Part shown: piece by piece, positions 1-8,490 of the stretch
Numbering within the stretch: position 1 is the first letter of the stretch
How the letters are laid out: each line of letters begins with the position of its first letter
NCBI GenBank assembly: GCA_002320385.1
Contig: DCKN01000076.1
Coordinates: 1-20,361, forward strand
Source: Proteobacteria bacterium UBA1673
GTDB taxonomy: Bacteria; Pseudomonadota; Gammaproteobacteria; Comchoanobacterales; Comchoanobacteraceae
Reading direction: 5' to 3'
Length of the DNA stretch: 20,361 bases
Position numbers and translations under genes: made by a program
Notes under the pieces: generated by a model
Databases searched by the model: none
Seen by the model: only the letters and a program-made list of their open reading frames with translations
Told to the model about the DNA's origin: nothing

Positions 1-1
1 T

Positions 2-30
2 TTGCAAAAAGCGATACATAATGTTAAAAT
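2..30 (+). promoter_or_regulatory. Sigma-70-type promoter for the membrane protein/hydrolase/recJ cluster
   Basis: TTGCAA (2–7), a 17-nt spacer and TAAAAT (25–30), with a TGT just before the -10 box (extended -10). The predicted transcription start lies about 30 nt upstream of the ATG at 67. No other good promoter is visible before recJ, so this one probably serves the first three genes. Seen by eye only. Confidence 0.5.
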
Positions 31-66
31 AATATTACTTATTAGTGACTTAGGCGGTGTCATCAT

Positions 67-1194
67 ATGTTATTATCTCGCTTAATGTCGACACAAATGC
101 GAACTTTTTTGTCGATAACGAAACAAAACTGGTATCAGAGCACGCTTCAAGCATGCAATTTAGCATTTTATGCGTGTCTATCAATTTATGCAGTGATTAA
201 TCTTGGTTTTCTTTTCCATACTGTATTTTCTCTGTCGGCGCTGTCTGCAGTTATTGTCGCGACGATGTGTGTTTGTTTTGTAATGGTTAATGAGTTGATC
301 AACATTAAAATTGTTAGCAATCCAATTCAGGATGGTATCGGCGATTCTAAACAGACTCAACAATTATCCGTGCTCAGCATTGGCGTTGCTTCTTGGTTAT
401 TTGCATGTTTTGATAATTTCTTATCCAATAGTAATATGCTGACTATCCAAATCGCCACGCTGGCCAGAGGTGGCGTTTTCATACCTGCAGCGCTTGTTCT
501 TATCTATCGTAGTTTGTTAATAGGCTTTGGTCTTCTATCATTTGCAATGACAGCAGCAACCAATTGGTTATGCTTTTTATGCAATCAAAGTATCAATGGC
601 ACATCATCCAAAAAGCACACGCTTTCGAAATCGCCTGCTGCGGAAACTGTTAACGATACAGATAAATTATTGTATCGCTTGATTCACAATCCCTTCACCA
701 TGTGGACTGGTATGTTTATTGGCGGATTTCTCTATGCATATGGTGATTATCAACAAGCATTTGGCTTATTTATCATGCTTGCGCAGAGTGGCATTATGCT
801 TCCCGGTGTGCTGCAGTCGTTCACGCTTTGCAGCATTGCTACAATTACTTTTGTTGATAGGATATTGATCTGGTCTAATAACTACCGTCAGTTTAGTCGT
901 ACTGTGGCGCCTCAATCGTCAAACCAGCCACCCTTTGCGGTGATTCCTAAAGACCCGCTGTTACGATCACGTTTTAGCCATTCACGTCTGGTGATTTCGA
1001 CATGTATGAGATGGTTGCTCAGTTTTATGTGTTTACGTGGGCATTACCGATTGCTCAGTGTATTGTCTTGCTCAGCTTCTGCTGCAACTTCATATGTGCA
1101 AAATTCATTTCAGATTGCTGATAAATATCAGCGTTCTGAAGATCATCGATCGCAATCATCACCGGCATCTGTGCGTAAGAGTCTGACTGCTTAA
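67..1194 (+). CDS. Polytopic inner-membrane protein of unknown function
   Basis: I do not recognise a family. The 375-residue product has about six hydrophobic stretches likely to span the membrane (roughly residues 30–50, 56–76, 102–118, 136–171 and 212–264, the longer ones possibly double). A polar loop at about 176–200 interrupts them. A soluble, Arg/Ser-rich tail of about 95 residues follows, containing one more weakly hydrophobic patch (about 312–345). The ATG at 67 is preceded by an AGGCGG Shine-Dalgarno-like sequence about 9 nt upstream and by a good promoter at 2–30. The next gene begins about 70 nt downstream on the same strand, so it is probably co-transcribed with the hydrolase gene and recJ. 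There are no signs of frameshift or decay. Function is unknown; the pairing with a lipase-like gene is the only contextual clue. Confidence 0.75.
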   Translation: MLLSRLMSTQMRTFLSITKQNWYQSTLQACNLAFYACLSIYAVINLGFLFHTVFSLSALSAVIVATMCVCFVMVNELINIKIVSNPIQDGIGDSKQTQQLSVLSIGVASWLFACFDNFLSNSNMLTIQIATLARGGVFIPAALVLIYRSLLIGFGLLSFAMTAATNWLCFLCNQSINGTSSKKHTLSKSPAAETVNDTDKLLYRLIHNPFTMWTGMFIGGFLYAYGDYQQAFGLFIMLAQSGIMLPGVLQSFTLCSIATITFVDRILIWSNNYRQFSRTVAPQSSNQPPFAVIPKDPLLRSRFSHSRLVISTCMRWLLSFMCLRGHYRLLSVLSCSASAATSYVQNSFQIADKYQRSEDHRSQSSPASVRKSLTA

Positions 1195-1239
1195 AATTCT
1201 TGCCCGTCTTGATTCAACACAGGGTTAGGAGTATATTAC

Positions 1240-1248
1240 ATGCAGTAA
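1240..1248 (+). promoter_or_regulatory. Two-codon leader minigene (ATG CAG TAA) with strong ribosome binding site
   Basis: The best Shine-Dalgarno sequence in this gap, AGGAG at 1227–1231, lies 8 nt before an ATG that reads only Met-Gln-stop. The stop ends 14 nt before the ATG proposed for the hydrolase gene (1263), whose own ribosome site (GGA, 1254–1256) is weak. Ribosomes loaded at the minigene could re-initiate at 1263. This is inference from spacing; chance is possible. Confidence 0.25.
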
Positions 1249-1262
1249 AGATTGGAATTTGT

Positions 1263-2375
1263 ATGTTATCAAAGATGCGTAATGCGATGTCAACGATTGT
1301 GTCGCAGTATCTGCTTTCACCATCAAAAATTTATGACAAGCGGCCAACACTTGAATCACTCGAGGCCAGCCAGCCAATGTGGATACAAGCTGAGATCAGT
1401 GAGCTTGGCAGTCGACTTGTGGCGTCTCATCAAACGCCTGAAGTTCCGCTTAATCGACAGCGTTACCTGCTTCAAGGTATGCAATTGCCTCTCTTTGATG
1501 TTTCAAAAGTCAAGCAACCATTTGATAAAGCAGTTGACTTAGTCGTTCTGTTTATTGCAGGAAGTAACGCACATCTGCTTACATGTCGACAACGTGCGAT
1601 TGAGTGTGCTTATGCTGCTAAAGTTGCTATACAGAGTAAAAATCGTCATGCGAAGGTATTGCTTGCTCGGTTTAATCCATTTGGCGTTGTGAATAAAATC
1701 GATCAAAATCATGCGCTACAGCCATATGTTGCGTCGCCGCTCAGTCAAAATGATATCACTGAGGACTATACTGAGTGCGCTAAATTGATCCTGCGACGCT
1801 ATTCACATTCTGACTTGGTGGTGATGGGGCATTCTCTTGGTGGAGTGTTTTCTAGGAAAGTTTTTGCGAATCTCAAGCGGTCGTTGCCAGATGCTTCTCG
1901 TGTAAAATTTGTTTACAGTGCGATGTCTTTGCCTGGTATTGCAGATGCGTTTATGTATTATCAGCCAGCTACAATGCTTAGAAACTTAATTCCGAGCAAG
2001 CACCGTGCCATGATCAGTGCTGTGATTAACTTCACAAACAAATATGGATTTTCTTGTATACAGAGAGGTCTTAAAGCCGCTGTTGAGGCATCTGGTTGGA
2101 AAACTGTACCGGATGTCATTTTACCTGGAGAGATTGCTCAAAGTAATATCCTCAAAGAAAAGCTTGATCATTTTATTCCTGATCAGGTTGCCAGCGTTCA
2201 AGTCCAATCGTTGCTTAATTGGTTGCTAAAGCCGACTGAAATTGGTAATTGCCATGATTTTCCGCCGTCAAAGCTTTTTGATCAAGCCAGTAACTTTAGA
2301 TCAAGCGAGCTAGATAATCTTATTCGAACGCTACGAAACGTCTTTGTTGGTGAACATGTTGCTGAGCCTGTGTGA
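1263..2375 (+). CDS. Alpha/beta-hydrolase (lipase/esterase-like) protein
   Basis: Putative serine hydrolase acting on an unknown ester or lipid substrate. A GHSLGG nucleophile elbow places the catalytic Ser at about residue 191. An Asp in a D-H-F-I-P context (about 302) and a His in a C-H-D-F-P context (about 331) sit at the order and spacing expected for the acid and base of the triad; those two assignments are inference. An R-F-N-P-F-G-V segment after the second core strand resembles the substrate-side loop of related hydrolases. No signal peptide or membrane segment is evident, so it is cytosolic or exported by another route. The frame is open back to a TTG at 1200, but that has no ribosome site. 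The ATG at 1263 has a GGA 6 nt upstream and follows a two-codon leader. It lies between a membrane protein gene and recJ on the same strand, with 50 nt to recJ. Substrate and exact family are not identified. Confidence 0.75.
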   Translation: MLSKMRNAMSTIVSQYLLSPSKIYDKRPTLESLEASQPMWIQAEISELGSRLVASHQTPEVPLNRQRYLLQGMQLPLFDVSKVKQPFDKAVDLVVLFIAGSNAHLLTCRQRAIECAYAAKVAIQSKNRHAKVLLARFNPFGVVNKIDQNHALQPYVASPLSQNDITEDYTECAKLILRRYSHSDLVVMGHSLGGVFSRKVFANLKRSLPDASRVKFVYSAMSLPGIADAFMYYQPATMLRNLIPSKHRAMISAVINFTNKYGFSCIQRGLKAAVEASGWKTVPDVILPGEIAQSNILKEKLDHFIPDQVASVQVQSLLNWLLKPTEIGNCHDFPPSKLFDQASNFRSSELDNLIRTLRNVFVGEHVAEPV

Positions 2376-2425
2376 CCAATGATTGGTTTTGTGCATGAGT
2401 CTGTTATGTGAAAAACGGAGCAATT

Positions 2426-4153
2426 TTGGAAAAGCGTGTTGTCAGACGTCAATCAATCGATCATATTGACGATCAGGGTCTACATCCAGTATTGGCTAGA
2501 GTGCTCAATCATCGTTCCTGTGGTTATACCGCTTACCAGTTGAAAGATCTTGCTGAGCCTACCTTGTTAAGTAACATCGATAGTGTTGTTGATCGATTGA
2601 TTGAGCATCTGCAGAAACAATCGAAGATTCTCATCGTTGGTGATTATGACTGCGATGGGGCTACTGCGACCGCTGTTGCTGTGCGTGGGTTGCGTATGCT
2701 CGGCTATGCTTCTGTTGACTATCTGATCCCAAACCGTTTTAAATCAGGTTATGGATTATCAGAGATGATTATTGATCAGGCGCTTGCGCAGTCATCATCG
2801 CTCGATCTTTTAATCACCGTTGATAATGGGATTTCGAGCATATCTGGCGTGTCATATGCACTTAAGCGTGGTATTGATGTTATCATAACCGATCATCATC
2901 TGCCTGGAGATCAATTGCCAGCAACCGATATGATCGTTAATCCACAATTACCAGGTGATACGTTTCCGTCAAAAGCGATTTGTGGTGTTGGTGTAATCTA
3001 TTACGTTTTGTTGGCGTTGCGCCGAAAATTGGTTGACCAAGGTCGATTCAATCGCGAAAATCAGCCTAATTTTATGTCATTGATTGATCTTGTGACACTA
3101 GGAACCATTGCAGACTGTGTTCCATTTGATCAGAATAATCGAATTCTTGTTGCCCATGGTCTACGGCGTTTTCGTCAAGGATTAATCTGCCATGGTCTTC
3201 GGGCTATGCTTGATGTGATCAAAATGGATTTAGCGTCGATAACGACTGTCGATATCGCATTTAAGCTTGCGCCGAAGTTAAATGCTGCAGGACGCATGGA
3301 TGATATGTCGATTGGCGTCCAGTGCTTGTTAAGTGATGATTATGAATCGGCTAGGTCACTAGCGCATATGCTTGTTTCATTCAATGAGCAAAGACGCGAT
3401 ATTCAGTCATCGATACAAGTCGAAGCACTCAAGCAGGTTTCGTCTTCTCGTGATCCATCCAAAAACATTAGAGCTAATGTACTGTATCACTCCGATTGGC
3501 ACGAGGGCGTTATTGGTATTATTGCATCACGAATTAAGGATCTGACCCATAGGCCTACGATTGTTTTTACAGATGAAAATGAATCTCTTCTCAAGGGCTC
3601 TGGGCGTTCGATCAAAGGGATTCATTTGCGTGATGCACTTGCCGATATTCATGCAGCGCATGACATTCTACCGAAGTTTGGTGGACATGCTATGGCGGCA
3701 GGGTTAACAATTAAAAAAACAGATCTCAGTTGTTTCACCGATGCGTTTCATCAGCGTATTGCCGCCTATGCCGATGAGTGTTTTACTGAGGTCATTTATA
3801 CGGATGGGCCCTTAGATGCCGGTGAGCTCAATCTTGCTACAGCTCAAGCGATTCGTGAATATGGGATATGGGGCCAAAATTATCCAGAGCCGGTATTCGA
3901 TAACGTGTTTGCTGTTAAGCGCGTACGATTACTCAAAGGCAAACACTTGAAACTTGATTTGATGCTGGATTATCAGCCTGTTGCAGCGATGTGGTTTTTC
4001 ATACCCGATGCTTGCATACCGCTGATTACAGTTGGTGTTCAATTACGCGCATTCTATAAATTAGATGTCAATACTTATCTCGGTGAGTCCTCATTAAGCT
4101 TGATCATTGAGCACGGCAGCGCAATGGTAGAAGCGGTGGCCAGTTCTGCGTGA
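2426..4153 (+). CDS. recJ: Single-stranded-DNA-specific 5'-3' exonuclease RecJ
   Basis: RecJ degrades single-stranded DNA 5' to 3' in RecFOR recombination, mismatch repair and base-excision repair. The protein shows the DHH phosphoesterase core: motif I D-Y-D-C-D-G (about residues 73–78), T-V-D-N-G, the D-H-H triplet (about 156–158), an L-G-T-I-A-D-C-V-P segment and L-N-A-A-G-R. The DHHA1 domain follows with G-S-G-R-S and G-G-H-A-M-A-A-G (about 419–426), then the OB-like C-terminal region. Length is about 575 residues, close to the usual 577 in E. coli. The frame also has a GTG at 2408, but that lacks a ribosome site. The TTG at 2426 has GGAG 5 nt upstream and gives an N-terminus matching the family better. 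It is probably co-transcribed with the hydrolase gene. Motif I carries Cys where Ala is common; all metal-binding Asp and His residues are present, so activity is expected. Confidence 0.96.
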   Translation: MEKRVVRRQSIDHIDDQGLHPVLARVLNHRSCGYTAYQLKDLAEPTLLSNIDSVVDRLIEHLQKQSKILIVGDYDCDGATATAVAVRGLRMLGYASVDYLIPNRFKSGYGLSEMIIDQALAQSSSLDLLITVDNGISSISGVSYALKRGIDVIITDHHLPGDQLPATDMIVNPQLPGDTFPSKAICGVGVIYYVLLALRRKLVDQGRFNRENQPNFMSLIDLVTLGTIADCVPFDQNNRILVAHGLRRFRQGLICHGLRAMLDVIKMDLASITTVDIAFKLAPKLNAAGRMDDMSIGVQCLLSDDYESARSLAHMLVSFNEQRRDIQSSIQVEALKQVSSSRDPSKNIRANVLYHSDWHEGVIGIIASRIKDLTHRPTIVFTDENESLLKGSGRSIKGIHLRDALADIHAAHDILPKFGGHAMAAGLTIKKTDLSCFTDAFHQRIAAYADECFTEVIYTDGPLDAGELNLATAQAIREYGIWGQNYPEPVFDNVFAVKRVRLLKGKHLKLDLMLDYQPVAAMWFFIPDACIPLITVGVQLRAFYKLDVNTYLGESSLSLIIEHGSAMVEAVASSA

Positions 4154-4229
4154 TTTTGGTAATCGTCGATGGTTAATCAATGGTTTTTCAAGAGATAATG
4201 GCGTTGGATCGCTGGCTTGAAGGTAGACA

Positions 4230-4263
4230 CACTGTGCACTCACGTTTTGTGTGTGCCACAGTG
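4230..4263. terminator. Long hairpin between convergent recJ and rpmE
   Basis: Arms CACTGTG-CACTCAC (4230–4243) and GTGTGTG-C-CACAGTG (4249–4263) pair as 14 base pairs with one mismatch and one bulged C, around a 5-nt GTTTT loop. The gene ends converge on it. There is no T-run on either strand, so it is not a classic Rho-independent terminator. It may block read-through, protect 3' ends, or bind a protein. Confidence 0.45.
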
Positions 4264-4318
4264 GATTGGCATCATTTAGGGTAGGTTACGAAAGGTACGA
4301 TTGAACTTTTGGAAAGCC

Positions 4319-4546
4319 CTATGACTTTCTTTTGTAGCTGACGAAGCCTTTAAATTTGTTGTTGAAGCTTTCAACAGCACCAGTAGTAGCTTCTAAGCGC
4401 TTACCGGTAAATGCGGGGTGACACTTGAGGCAGCTTTCAACGGTGAACTTCTCAGAATGGAATGCTCCGGACAGCTCCATTTTGTTGCCGCAGCTGGCGC
4501 AAGTTACCATGGCTCGTACAATTTTGCTATGAATTCCAAGTTTCAC
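4319..4546 (-). CDS. rpmE: 50S ribosomal protein L31 (zinc-binding form)
   Basis: L31 sits on the central protuberance of the 50S subunit and contributes to the bridge with 30S. The product is 75 residues. The zinc-site cysteines are present as C-A-S-C (16 and 19) and C-L-K-C-H-P (39 and 42), followed by the family-typical F-T-G-K and a V-E-S-F-N-N-K-F segment, so this is the C+ (zinc) paralogue. The frame runs upstream to an ATG at 4594, but that codon lies inside the promoter spacer. The GTG at 4546 has a perfect AAAGGAG 7 nt upstream and sits about 20 nt after the predicted transcription start, giving the expected family length. The gene stands alone, converging on recJ and divergent from ftsK. 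The first cysteine pair is CX2C instead of the CXC seen in E. coli. Confidence 0.94.
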   Translation of the reverse strand: MKLGIHSKIVRAMVTCASCGNKMELSGAFHSEKFTVESCLKCHPAFTGKRLEATTGAVESFNNKFKGFVSYKRKS

Positions 4547-4573
4547 GTCAAACTCCTTTGAATGTTTTTCCGA

Positions 4574-4602
4574 ATTATATCTGATTAGATACATTAATTC
4601 AA
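4574..4602 (-). promoter_or_regulatory. Near-consensus sigma-70 promoter of rpmE
   Basis: Read on the minus strand: TTGAAT (4602–4597), 17-nt spacer, TATAAT (4579–4574, perfect -10). The predicted start at about 4567 leaves a leader of about 20 nt containing AAAGGAG before the GTG at 4546. The strength fits a ribosomal protein gene. Its position excludes the ATG at 4594 as the start codon. Confidence 0.75.
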
Positions 4603-4634
4603 GTTTATGTGTGCATAATCTCTTACTGATTGCG

Positions 4635-4668
4635 TTGCAGTTATCATAACAATCGGTTAGACTAATAT
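4635..4668 (+). promoter_or_regulatory. Possible promoter of ftsK
   Basis: Two overlapping weak solutions: TTGCAG-N17-TAGACT (4635–4663) and TTATCA-N16-TAATAT (4641–4668). Either would start transcription about 15–20 nt before the ftsK ATG. Both match the consensus only partly, so this is tentative. Confidence 0.3.
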
Positions 4669-4689
4669 GATCCGAATTTACTGTCGCTT

Positions 4690-7116
4690 ATGAGTACCGC
4701 TGCCAAAGACAAATACAGCTTGTCATTCGCTGTATTTTGGTTCACAGCGAGCATTTTTACAGGTCTGGCATTGCATGATTATTTCTTAAGGCCTGTTGTT
4801 TCCATGCTTGATAATGGTTTTGTGCCACACACGGTTGGCCCGACAGGATTTGAGATCGCTCAAGGATTGGTTTTGCTGCTTGGCTATGGCGCATTTGTCG
4901 TGCCGGTTGTTTGTGCCGTGATGGCGCTCCAATCTCTAATGCAACGAACGCTGAGCGCCCGAGTGTCTTTGTTGTCTTTGTCGCTCTGTGTAACTGGCGT
5001 TGCTCTGATGAATATTCTCTTGCCCATTCACACTGCTCAACCCGTGTTCACTGCCGGCGGTTTTTTAGGTCGAACGATTGTTGATATCTTATTTTACTAT
5101 GTGGATTATGCTGGGACAGTTCTCATTTTGTCGAGTTTACTCTTGTTGTTGACCCATCAAATCTTTCACCAACAGATTCATCGCCTCGTTGTGTTGCTTG
5201 CGGCTGCTAGCCGTCCACTATGGCAGGAATTATGCAAGTCATTGCATACGTCACAGACGGCGTTGGACTCGGATCAGGCATCAGCAACCGAATCATCAAT
5301 ATCTGAAGCGATCGATGATCCTTCTACAAGCACATCAACGCATCGTCCAACAATTACCATCAAGCAACAGCCGAAGATGCCAGCAATCCCCAATGAGCAA
5401 TCAAGCTCGCGCCTGGCGCCGATATTGCCAAGGCATAAGGCGACCAAACACGCTGCAGCTAAAGCCGAAGACAGTGGAACAATAGAATCAGCTGTCAAGC
5501 CTTCACAGGCAATACATTCTGGTCCGCAGATTCGTAAGACGCGCCGAAGCAAAAGTTCCTCTGCAGCTCAGCCATCATCAAGCCTTACTTCAAGTGATAC
5601 CGATTCGCTTTCTGGTAGTACGATTGAGATCCAAGCACTGTCAGGGCCACCGCCACTTGATTTGCTCAATCAAGACAAACTCAGTGAGAAAATTAAAGAA
5701 GACCCAAGAAAGCTTCAGTTACTCGCTGATGCAATTGAACAAAAGCTAAAAGATTTCGGTGTTGACGCCCAGGTGATGAATATTCTTCTTGGACCAATCA
5801 TCACTCGATTTGAGATTCAACCATCGCCTGGCACCAAAGCCAGTAAGATTACTGGACTGGCAAAAGACCTTGCCCGATCGCTATCTGTCAGCAGTGTTCG
5901 CGTGGTTGAGGTGATTACTGGTAAAACGTTCATCGGTATCGAAATTCCCAACAAAAAACGTGTAACCGTCAGTCTGAAAACCATCTTTGAGTCTGACGCA
6001 TTTCAGTCTTCAAAATCTCAACTGTGTCTGGCACTAGGCGTCGATATTAGCGGTGATCCTATTGTTGTTGATCTTGCTAAAATGCCGCACTTGCTTGTCG
6101 CAGGGACGACTGGCTCTGGTAAATCAGTGGGCTTAAACACCTTATTACTGAGTTTGCTGTATAAGACCTCACCAGAAGATCTAAAATTGATTCTGGTTGA
6201 TCCAAAAATGTTAGAATTTGCTGTTTATGAAGGCATACCGCATCTTTTGACACCGGTGGTAACCGATATGAACGATGCATCGTATGCCCTTAGTTGGTGT
6301 GTTGATGAGATGGAAAGACGGTACCGTTTGATGGCGGAGCTTGGCGTTCGTAATATTGCCGGCTACAACGATAAAGTTAAGCGCATGCCGAATATTGAAA
6401 TCTCTGGTTCTGCCGATGATGATGAAGTGCATAAGCATCTCCCTTATATTGTTGTCATTGCTGATGAGTTTGCCGATATGATGATGATGGTTGGCAAGAA
6501 AGTTGAGCAGTTGATTGCACGGCTTGCGCAAAAAGCCCGAGCTGCTGGAATTCATCTCATCTTAGCGACACAACGTCCGTCTGTTGATGTCATTACAGGC
6601 TTGATCAAAGCTAATATCCCAACAAGGATGTCGTTTCAGGTTTCATCTAAGATCGATTCTCGAACTATTTTAGATCAACAAGGCGCTGAATCCTTGCTTG
6701 GCTTCGGTGACATGTTGTATTTGTCTCCTGGCGCCGGGCAGCCTGTTCGTTGTCACGGGGCTTTTGTCTCTGACGATGCCGTAGCTAGTGTGGTTGAGCA
6801 TTTGCGTAGCACAGGTACGCCCGAGCATATCGAGATCAAAAGAGAACCAGAGGCACAGACTATGCCACAGGGCGACATTTTGTCACACTCAGAGCAGAAA
6901 AGGAATAAAGATGACAGTTTGTATGACCAGATTGTCGACTTTGTGACCACCAGCCGTAAAGTATCGACATCTAGCGTACAGCGTCGTTTTAGAATTGGTT
7001 ATAATCGTGCATCTGTAATGGTCGAGCGTATGGAGTCTGAGGGCGTGGTCAGCGCAATGGACGGTAATGGACAGAGAAAAGTACTGGCGCCGCCACCTGT
7101 GTCACAGGTTGACTAG
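4690..7116 (+). CDS. ftsK: DNA translocase FtsK
   Basis: FtsK anchors at the division septum and pumps DNA to place the dif sites for XerCD resolution. The N-terminus (about residues 10–165) has four membrane segments. A long Ser/Thr/Pro-rich linker (about 185–320) follows, then the alpha and beta motor domains, with Walker A G-T-T-G-S-G-K-S at 472–479 and Walker B ending in D-E at about 592–593. The C-terminal gamma winged helix (about 740–800), which reads the polar KOPS sequences, begins around S-L-Y-D-Q-I-V-D-F-V and contains the R-R-F-R-I-G-Y-N-R-A helix. At 808 residues it is much shorter than E. coli FtsK (over 1300), almost all of the difference being linker; this short form is usual in many bacteria. 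The ATG at 4690 has no clear Shine-Dalgarno sequence. The gene ends 16 nt from the end of the opposing serS. Confidence 0.97.
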   Translation: MSTAAKDKYSLSFAVFWFTASIFTGLALHDYFLRPVVSMLDNGFVPHTVGPTGFEIAQGLVLLLGYGAFVVPVVCAVMALQSLMQRTLSARVSLLSLSLCVTGVALMNILLPIHTAQPVFTAGGFLGRTIVDILFYYVDYAGTVLILSSLLLLLTHQIFHQQIHRLVVLLAAASRPLWQELCKSLHTSQTALDSDQASATESSISEAIDDPSTSTSTHRPTITIKQQPKMPAIPNEQSSSRLAPILPRHKATKHAAAKAEDSGTIESAVKPSQAIHSGPQIRKTRRSKSSSAAQPSSSLTSSDTDSLSGSTIEIQALSGPPPLDLLNQDKLSEKIKEDPRKLQLLADAIEQKLKDFGVDAQVMNILLGPIITRFEIQPSPGTKASKITGLAKDLARSLSVSSVRVVEVITGKTFIGIEIPNKKRVTVSLKTIFESDAFQSSKSQLCLALGVDISGDPIVVDLAKMPHLLVAGTTGSGKSVGLNTLLLSLLYKTSPEDLKLILVDPKMLEFAVYEGIPHLLTPVVTDMNDASYALSWCVDEMERRYRLMAELGVRNIAGYNDKVKRMPNIEISGSADDDEVHKHLPYIVVIADEFADMMMMVGKKVEQLIARLAQKARAAGIHLILATQRPSVDVITGLIKANIPTRMSFQVSSKIDSRTILDQQGAESLLGFGDMLYLSPGAGQPVRCHGAFVSDDAVASVVEHLRSTGTPEHIEIKREPEAQTMPQGDILSHSEQKRNKDDSLYDQIVDFVTTSRKVSTSSVQRRFRIGYNRASVMVERMESEGVVSAMDGNGQRKVLAPPPVSQVD

Positions 7117-7132
7117 TTCAATTGAAGGTGAT

Positions 7133-8413
7133 TTATTTGGCTTGAAGGATGTGTTTTTTTCCACGCATGTATGGAATCAATACTTCGGGAATAAGGACAC
7201 TGCCATCAGCTTGTTGATAGTTTTCGAGCACTGCAATTAATAATCGTCCCACTGCAACGCCTGAGCCATTCAATGCGTGTAGTAATACTGTCTTTTTTTC
7301 AGCATTCTTATAGCGCGCTTTGATGCGTCTGCTTTGAAAATCTTCCGTATTGGAACATGAGGAAATTTCCCGGTATTGATGCTGACTAGGAATCCACACT
7401 TCAATATCGTAAGTCTTACTCGCCGCAAAACCCATATCACCAGCACATAGTGCCATCACGCGATACGGTAGATTAAGTTGTTGTAGGATGCTTTCAGCGT
7501 GCTTGGTGATTTCTTCAAGCGCTTCATAGGCATCTTCTGGTTTCTCAAGTCGCACCAATTCAATTTTTTCAAACTGATGGGCTCTGAATATGCCTTTGGT
7601 ATCTTTTCCATATGAGCCTGCTTCTTTGCGAAAGCATAAACTGTGCGCGCACAATTTGATTGGCAGTGCTTGCCTATCGATGATCTGATTTGCCACAACA
7701 TTAACCAGTTGCACTTCGGCTGTTGGAATGAGCATCAATTCTCGTTCATCATTGGTAACAAATAAATCTTCTTTGAATTTGGGTAATTGTCCGGTGCCAT
7801 ACAAGGTTTCAGGTTTCGCGAGTACAGGAATATTGTGCTCTGTGTAGCCGTGTTGTTCAACCTGAACATCTAGCATCCAATTGACTAGGGCGCGGTGTAA
7901 TTGTGCGACTTCATCTTTCAGGACGGAAAAACGACTCCCAGCCAGCTGCGCACCCAGTGCAGTATCGATGCCATGACTGGCTGCAGTGAGTGTTTCGTGA
8001 TCTTTGATTTCGAAATCAAATGTTCTAGGTGTTCCGATGGTTCTAACCAGGACATTATCGTCTTCGCTCACGCCATCTGGCACGGACGCGTGTGGTATGT
8101 TGGGTACACCACTGAGTAATTCGTAAAGCTTGCTTTCACAGGCTTTACACGCTTGTTCAGCACATTTTGTTTGTTCACTCAGGGTGGATGCTTGATCGAG
8201 TAGGTCATCACAGTTGTCACCATTGCGTTTTTTTAAGCCGATTTCTTTGGCGATCTGGTTACGTGCCATTTGTAATTTTTCAGATTTCTTGAGATGCTCA
8301 CGACGCTCTGATTCTAACGATTGTATTGTGCTGACATCCAGTTGGTAGCCGCGTTTTGCTAATTTTTCTGCGACTGTTTCTAATTGGTCTCTGATAAGTT
8401 TTAAATCTATCAT
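7133..8413 (-). CDS. serS: Seryl-tRNA synthetase
   Basis: Cytosolic class II synthetase charging tRNA-Ser (and tRNA-Sec where present). Residues about 1–105 form the long antiparallel coiled coil that grips the tRNA variable arm, rich in Lys, Glu and Leu. The catalytic domain follows with T-A-E (231–233), motif 2 starting F-R-K-E-A-G (261–266), the G-D-M-G-F-A-A-S-K serine-site segment (about 325–333) and motif 3 N-G-S-G-V-A-V-G-R (382–390). The length of 426 residues is typical (E. coli 430). The ATG at 8413 has a GGAG about 9 nt upstream. The gene faces ftsK tail to tail; these two lie close together in many gammaproteobacteria, usually with lolA and rarA between them, which are absent here. 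All motifs are intact. Confidence 0.97.
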   Translation of the reverse strand: MIDLKLIRDQLETVAEKLAKRGYQLDVSTIQSLESERREHLKKSEKLQMARNQIAKEIGLKKRNGDNCDDLLDQASTLSEQTKCAEQACKACESKLYELLSGVPNIPHASVPDGVSEDDNVLVRTIGTPRTFDFEIKDHETLTAASHGIDTALGAQLAGSRFSVLKDEVAQLHRALVNWMLDVQVEQHGYTEHNIPVLAKPETLYGTGQLPKFKEDLFVTNDERELMLIPTAEVQLVNVVANQIIDRQALPIKLCAHSLCFRKEAGSYGKDTKGIFRAHQFEKIELVRLEKPEDAYEALEEITKHAESILQQLNLPYRVMALCAGDMGFAASKTYDIEVWIPSQHQYREISSCSNTEDFQSRRIKARYKNAEKKTVLLHALNGSGVAVGRLLIAVLENYQQADGSVLIPEVLIPYMRGKKHILQAK

Positions 8414-8490
8414 GGGATAAGGCTCCGGATCGTGATGATTACGCTTGCGTCGGTGTGACGATACTATTTTTATAATGTCATTGGGTTGCT

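Noticed and set aside
4547..4594. N-terminal extension of L31 to the ATG at 4594.
   Set aside because: The ATG lies in the spacer of a near-consensus promoter, upstream of the predicted transcription start; the GTG at 4546 has a perfect ribosome site and gives the normal protein length.
5274..5552. Minus-strand open frame of 92 codons inside ftsK.
   Set aside because: It is antisense to the Ser/Pro-rich linker of FtsK, has no ribosome site and no family resemblance; the sense gene explains the open frame.
6211..6555. Minus-strand open frame of 114 codons over the FtsK motor domain.
   Set aside because: It lies wholly opposite the conserved Walker region, so its openness follows from the codon constraints of ftsK.
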